The notes beneath the pieces are model-generated. The model was not told where the DNA came from and did not search any database. It saw only the letters and a list, made by a program, of their open reading frames with translations. A DNA stretch of 64,000 nt, from NCBI GenBank assembly GCA_900635465.1, contig LR134135.1:2852001-2916000 (forward strand). Reading direction: 5' to 3'. A program made the position numbers and the translations under genes. Origin of the DNA: Lelliottia amnigena (lineage in GTDB: Bacteria; Pseudomonadota; Gammaproteobacteria; Enterobacterales; Enterobacteriaceae). Positions 60,649-64,000 of the stretch are shown in pieces (position 1 is the first letter of the stretch; each line of letters begins with the position of its first letter).

Positions 60649-61797
60649 TTATTGCGATTGCCGTTGCCTTTCAGCCTGACGGTTCCAGACCAGTGCTCCG
60701 CCAACAATCAGGGCGACACCCGCCAGACCCAGCGCAGGCTCCAGTTGGTGAGTCAGCCAGGTGGAAATCGCGGATGTCACCGGGCCCACCAGCTGGCCTA
60801 TCGCGTATCCCGTGGTCAAGAGTCCCGCCATGTAACGGGTATGTTCGGGTGCCAGCTCGCGACCACACAGCAGCGAGAGTTGAACGGCGCAGAGAAATCC
60901 GCCTCCGACCAGCAACGCACCGGTCACCAGACCCGCGATCCCCGGCATTAACCAGGCGGCAAAAACGCCCAATCCCTGCAACCACAGCACAATGGATAAA
61001 CGTCGATTCGACGTCGAGACATGGCGCAGTGCGATACTCAACGCGATCCCCACCACGGCCGCTACGCCAAAAATCGGCCAGACAAACTGGGCAAACAGGC
61101 TTCCCGGAAAACGCAAAGCGGCCATCTGCGACAAAAATGTCGCCGGAAGAATATACCCAAACCCGGCCAGGCTATAGCTCCAGACCAGGCGACGCAAATC
61201 GGGTGTCAGTACCAGCGGATCGGGTGCGGTACCAGGGCGGTGCAGCTGTCCGCCACGCGGTAAATAGCGCGCCACCAGCACAATTAAAATCAGCGCCAGT
61301 ACGCCATAAATTTGCCAGGCTGCACCCGCCGAAAGCGATCGCGCCTGAATATAAACGGCCAGCAGGCCGCTGAGCGCAATGCCCGCCCCTGGACCCGCAA
61401 ACACTGCCGCGCTCAGACCAGGCTTGCCGGAATGCGCCAGCCGTTCATTGGTCCACGCGGCGATCAACACCATGGACCAGCCGCTCATGCAGCCGATCAC
61501 AAAGCGTATCATTCCATGTACGATGGCGTTATCCGCCACAGCAGAGAGCAGCGTCAGCGCCACGGAGCCTACAATCCCCAGATACAAGCGCCCTTCGACA
61601 AAACGATGCGCACGCATGGCATCCCATGCACCGACCAGGTAGCCAAGATAATTCATGGCAGCCACTAATCCGGCGCTGGTAAGCGTCAGCTGTCCAGCCG
61701 CGATCATCAGCGGAACCTGGGGCGTAAAGGCAAAACGCCCTATTCCCATCGCGACGACAAGCACCACAAATCCACTAAGCGCGATACGCAGCGCCAT
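60649..61797 (-). CDS. YbfB/YjiJ-family MFS transporter
   Basis: Inner-membrane transporter of 382 residues with about twelve helices. The start FVVLVVAMGIGRFAFTPQVPLMIAAG and AAMNYLGYLVGAWDAMRAHR are typical of the YbfB/YjiJ group of the major facilitator superfamily; GCMSGWSMVLIAAWTNERLA is another group mark. Substrate unknown. Not part of the K-12 gene order at folE-yeiG, so either an insertion or a gene lost from K-12. Divergent from yeiG. Confidence 0.82.
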   Translation of the reverse strand: MALRIALSGFVVLVVAMGIGRFAFTPQVPLMIAAGQLTLTSAGLVAAMNYLGYLVGAWDAMRAHRFVEGRLYLGIVGSVALTLLSAVADNAIVHGMIRFVIGCMSGWSMVLIAAWTNERLAHSGKPGLSAAVFAGPGAGIALSGLLAVYIQARSLSAGAAWQIYGVLALILIVLVARYLPRGGQLHRPGTAPDPLVLTPDLRRLVWSYSLAGFGYILPATFLSQMAALRFPGSLFAQFVWPIFGVAAVVGIALSIALRHVSTSNRRLSIVLWLQGLGVFAAWLMPGIAGLVTGALLVGGGFLCAVQLSLLCGRELAPEHTRYMAGLLTTGYAIGQLVGPVTSAISTWLTHQLEPALGLAGVALIVGGALVWNRQAERQRQSQ

Positions 61798-61935
61798 GAT
61801 CGCTCCAAATGTTAAATTTAAGTAAATTTATGATGCAGTATATCGGGTAACAGCGGAAGTGAAAGTTGCTCACAGGTGAATGAATAATATGTATTATGGG
61901 TTTAATGAATACCTGTATGCATTAAGGAGCCTTGC

Positions 61936-62772
61936 ATGGAACTGCTCGAAGAGCACCGTTGTTTTGAAGGTCGGCAGCAGCGCTGGCGGCACGACTCCAC
62001 AACACTGAATTGCGCGATGACGTTCAGTATATTTCTACCGCCAACCGACGGGAAGGCAAAACCGCCGGTGCTGTACTGGCTTTCTGGCCTGACCTGCAAC
62101 GATGAAAACTTCACCACCAAAGCGGGTGCGCAGCGCGTTGCCGCCGAGCTGGGCATTGCTCTTGTTATGCCGGACACCAGTCCCCGTGGCGATGATGTCG
62201 CCGATGATGCGGGTTACGACTTAGGTAAAGGCGCAGGATTTTATCTGAACGCCACGCAGCAGCCGTGGGCAAGCCATTACCGGATGTATGATTACATTCG
62301 TAATGAACTGCCCGCGCTGATTGCAGCGGAATTTGATGTCGGTGACCGATGCGCGATCAGCGGGCATTCGATGGGCGGACACGGTGCGCTCATTATGGCG
62401 CTCAAAAATCCTGGCATGTTCACCAGCGTGTCGGCGTTTGCCCCGATCGTGAATCCCACGCAGGTACCGTGGGGACAAAAAGCGTTTTCACACTATCTGG
62501 GTGAAGATACGGATAAATGGCAGGAGTGGGACAGCTGTGCGCTGATGCAGGCGAGCCAGCCGGGAGACGCCATTCCTACGCTTATCGATCAGGGCGATGC
62601 GGATCAGTTCCTCGCCAACCAGCTCCAGCCAGCTGTCCTTGCAGAAGTGGCGCGCCAGAAAGCCTGGCCGCTGACGTTACGCATTCAGCCGGGTCACGAT
62701 CACAGCTACTATTTCATCGCATCGTATATTGAAGATCATCTCCGTTTCCATGCGGAGCATTTGTTCAAGTAA
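61936..62772 (+). CDS. yeiG: S-formylglutathione hydrolase YeiG
   Basis: Serine hydrolase that completes glutathione-dependent formaldehyde detoxification by releasing formate from S-formylglutathione. 278 residues as in E. coli. The catalytic serine is in [11 protein letters not shown] near 145, the aspartate in [11 protein letters not shown] near 223, and the histidine in [10 protein letters not shown] near 256. AGGAG lies before the ATG. Constitutive paralogue of FrmB in E. coli. Confidence 0.94.
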   Translation: MELLEEHRCFEGRQQRWRHDSTTLNCAMTFSIFLPPTDGKAKPPVLYWLSGLTCNDENFTTKAGAQRVAAELGIALVMPDTSPRGDDVADDAGYDLGKGAGFYLNATQQPWASHYRMYDYIRNELPALIAAEFDVGDRCAISGHSMGGHGALIMALKNPGMFTSVSAFAPIVNPTQVPWGQKAFSHYLGEDTDKWQEWDSCALMQASQPGDAIPTLIDQGDADQFLANQLQPAVLAEVARQKAWPLTLRIQPGHDHSYYFIASYIEDHLRFHAEHLFK

Positions 62773-62783
62773 GCCCGAGCATT

Positions 62784-62813
62784 ATGCCCGGTAGCCTTTC
62801 GCTCACCGGGCAT
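62784..62813. terminator. Bidirectional terminator between yeiG and cirA
   Basis: ATGCCCGGT (62784-62792) pairs with ACCGGGCAT (62805-62813) between two convergent genes. The T run is short. Confidence 0.75.
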
Positions 62814-62821
62814 TTCATACA

Positions 62822-64000
62822 TCAGAACTGATAATCTACGGCCATAAAGTAACGACGGCCATCTTCCGTATAGCTGTAATCGTCACGGCTGAGATCTTTA
62901 TCCAGCAGGTTTTGCACGCCGGCACGCAGCTTAACGTTTTTCGTTGCCTGCCACGCTCCGCCCGTATTCCAGACGACATAACCGCCAGGCGTTGTATCAC
63001 CATCGGCAACGGCGCGCTTCTCACCCGTGTAGTTACCCTGCACGTAGAATGACCATGCCTGGGTCGCCTGCCAGTCAACCGTACCGTTTGCCGTATGGAA
63101 CGGCAGTTCGGACAGCGGTTTATTACCGCCGTTGCTAATATCACGCCCATCGTTATAGGTGTAGTTCAGCGTCATTTTCCAGTCTTCTGCCAGCGGGAAT
63201 TTCAGTTCCGTTTCGACGCCACGAATACGCGCTTTGTTGACGTTGTAATAGCGGAAAATCGGTTCGCCGTCGCCGTTCAACCCGACATAATTCGGGTAAC
63301 TTTGCGCATCGTTAACGTTGGCGGTACGGGTGATGCTAATGCGATCATCCACGTTATTCTGGAAGGTGGTGATGCTGGCCTGAACGCCTTCTAACCAGCC
63401 CTCTTCCCCGGCGTAATAAAGGCCGAGTTCGAAGCTTTCGCTGGTTTCTGGTTTTAGATCCGGGCTCCCCACAATTTCGCATGCGCCGCGGCAAGAACCG
63501 GTGGTCCAGTCAGGGCTAAGCTGCAGGAGTGATGGCGCTTTAAAGGCCGTGGCCCAGCCACCTTTCACCGTCATCGTGTCGGTCGCGTTATACACCAGAT
63601 ACGCACGCGGGCTCCAGTGATCGCCATAGGTTTCATGGTCATCCATACGCACGCCGGTGGTCAGCGCCAGCGGCTCGAAGATACGCCATTCATCTTCGAT
63701 AAAGAGCGCGTACTGGCTGGCCGAGGTGTTATTGCTGGTACCACCCGTCAGGTTGACCGGATCTTTCAGCTTATCGTGACGCCATTCGCCACCCAGAGTC
63801 AGCAGCTGACTGATTTCACCCAGCGGCAGCACGTATTTCCCGTCCACGGCAGTGCTTTCCGAGGTGATCGGGCTGCTGTTTCCCGGATTTTTGTTATCGA
63901 CTTTTTCACCGTAAACTTTCAGTTCGCTGTTGCCCATATCCCAGCGGCCATTGTGGCTTAGAGAATAGTTCTGGCGATCCAGACGGTTCTTGTTGAGCGA
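62822..64000 (-). CDS. cirA: Colicin I receptor / catecholate siderophore receptor CirA, C-terminal part (partial)
   Basis: TonB-dependent outer-membrane receptor for iron-linear-catecholate complexes and colicins Ia/Ib. Only the last 392 residues are in the window; the plug domain and signal peptide lie beyond base 64000. The barrel strands include [30 protein letters not shown], a CRGAC disulfide loop, and the end [11 protein letters not shown], where the terminal F is the outer-membrane assembly signal. The frame is open to the window edge. Fur control expected upstream cannot be seen. Confidence 0.94.
   Translation of the reverse strand, partial: SLNKNRLDRQNYSLSHNGRWDMGNSELKVYGEKVDNKNPGNSSPITSESTAVDGKYVLPLGEISQLLTLGGEWRHDKLKDPVNLTGGTSNNTSASQYALFIEDEWRIFEPLALTTGVRMDDHETYGDHWSPRAYLVYNATDTMTVKGGWATAFKAPSLLQLSPDWTTGSCRGACEIVGSPDLKPETSESFELGLYYAGEEGWLEGVQASITTFQNNVDDRISITRTANVNDAQSYPNYVGLNGDGEPIFRYYNVNKARIRGVETELKFPLAEDWKMTLNYTYNDGRDISNGGNKPLSELPFHTANGTVDWQATQAWSFYVQGNYTGEKRAVADGDTTPGGYVVWNTGGAWQATKNVKLRAGVQNLLDKDLSRDDYSYTEDGRRYFMAVDYQF

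Overview
The window comes from an enteric gammaproteobacterium of the Enterobacter/Lelliottia/Leclercia type (Enterobacterales). Almost every chromosomal gene can be recognised by its similarity to the E. coli K-12 46-48 min region, and the order is the same: yegS, fbaB, yegTUV, yegW, thiDM, rcnB, apbC, metG, yehS, btsRS, mlrA, yohO, yehWXY-osmF, bglX, dld, pbpG, yohC, yohD, yohF, mdtQ, yohP, dusC, yohJK, cdd, sanA, mglCAB, galS, yeiB, folE, yeiG, cirA. No rRNA, tRNA, CRISPR array, insertion sequence or prophage was seen. Identifications rest on remembered family sequences and visible motifs, not on a database search.

Against this backbone there are lineage-specific blocks. (1) 171-6534: a six-gene minus-strand operon sits where E. 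coli K-12 has gat genes. It encodes a mandelate-racemase-type enolase-superfamily enzyme and a complete peptide-type ABC importer. (2) About 13.9-22.6 kb: between thiM and rcnB, where K-12 has rcnRA, there are a possible 40-residue membrane peptide, a histidine-rich lipoprotein, dat-ddc (1,3-diaminopropane synthesis) and a gfcE-etp-etk polysaccharide-export/tyrosine-kinase operon without any sugar-polymer genes. (3) 44.7-49.1 kb: a beta-glucoside operon (antiterminator, EIIBCA, phospho-beta-glucosidase) with two antiterminator/terminator leaders. (4) 60.6-61.8 kb: a YbfB/YjiJ-type MFS transporter between folE and yeiG. K-12 genes missing from their usual places include rcnRA and the preTA region between sanA and mglC.

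Functional themes are sugar and nucleoside uptake (mgl/galS, yegT, cdd, bgl), osmotic-stress import (yehWXY-osmF), pyruvate sensing (btsSR), thiamine salvage under a TPP riboswitch, envelope upkeep (pbpG, sanA, bglX, yohC, yohD, mdtQ) and biofilm control (mlrA). Visible regulation includes the TPP riboswitch, two bgl RAT sites, paired CRP/GalS sites before mglB and galS, a CRP box before cdd, and many intrinsic terminators. A CCCTCTCC-type palindromic repeat lies in three convergent spacers and, as an inverted pair, after fbaB.

The oddest feature is a set of five single-base frameshifts in otherwise well-conserved genes: yegV, yegW, thiD, dld and sanA. Four lie in short homopolymer runs and three lie within 1.5 kb. 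Restoring one base in each case gives the expected full-length protein, so assembly error is the leading explanation, with recent gene decay the alternative.
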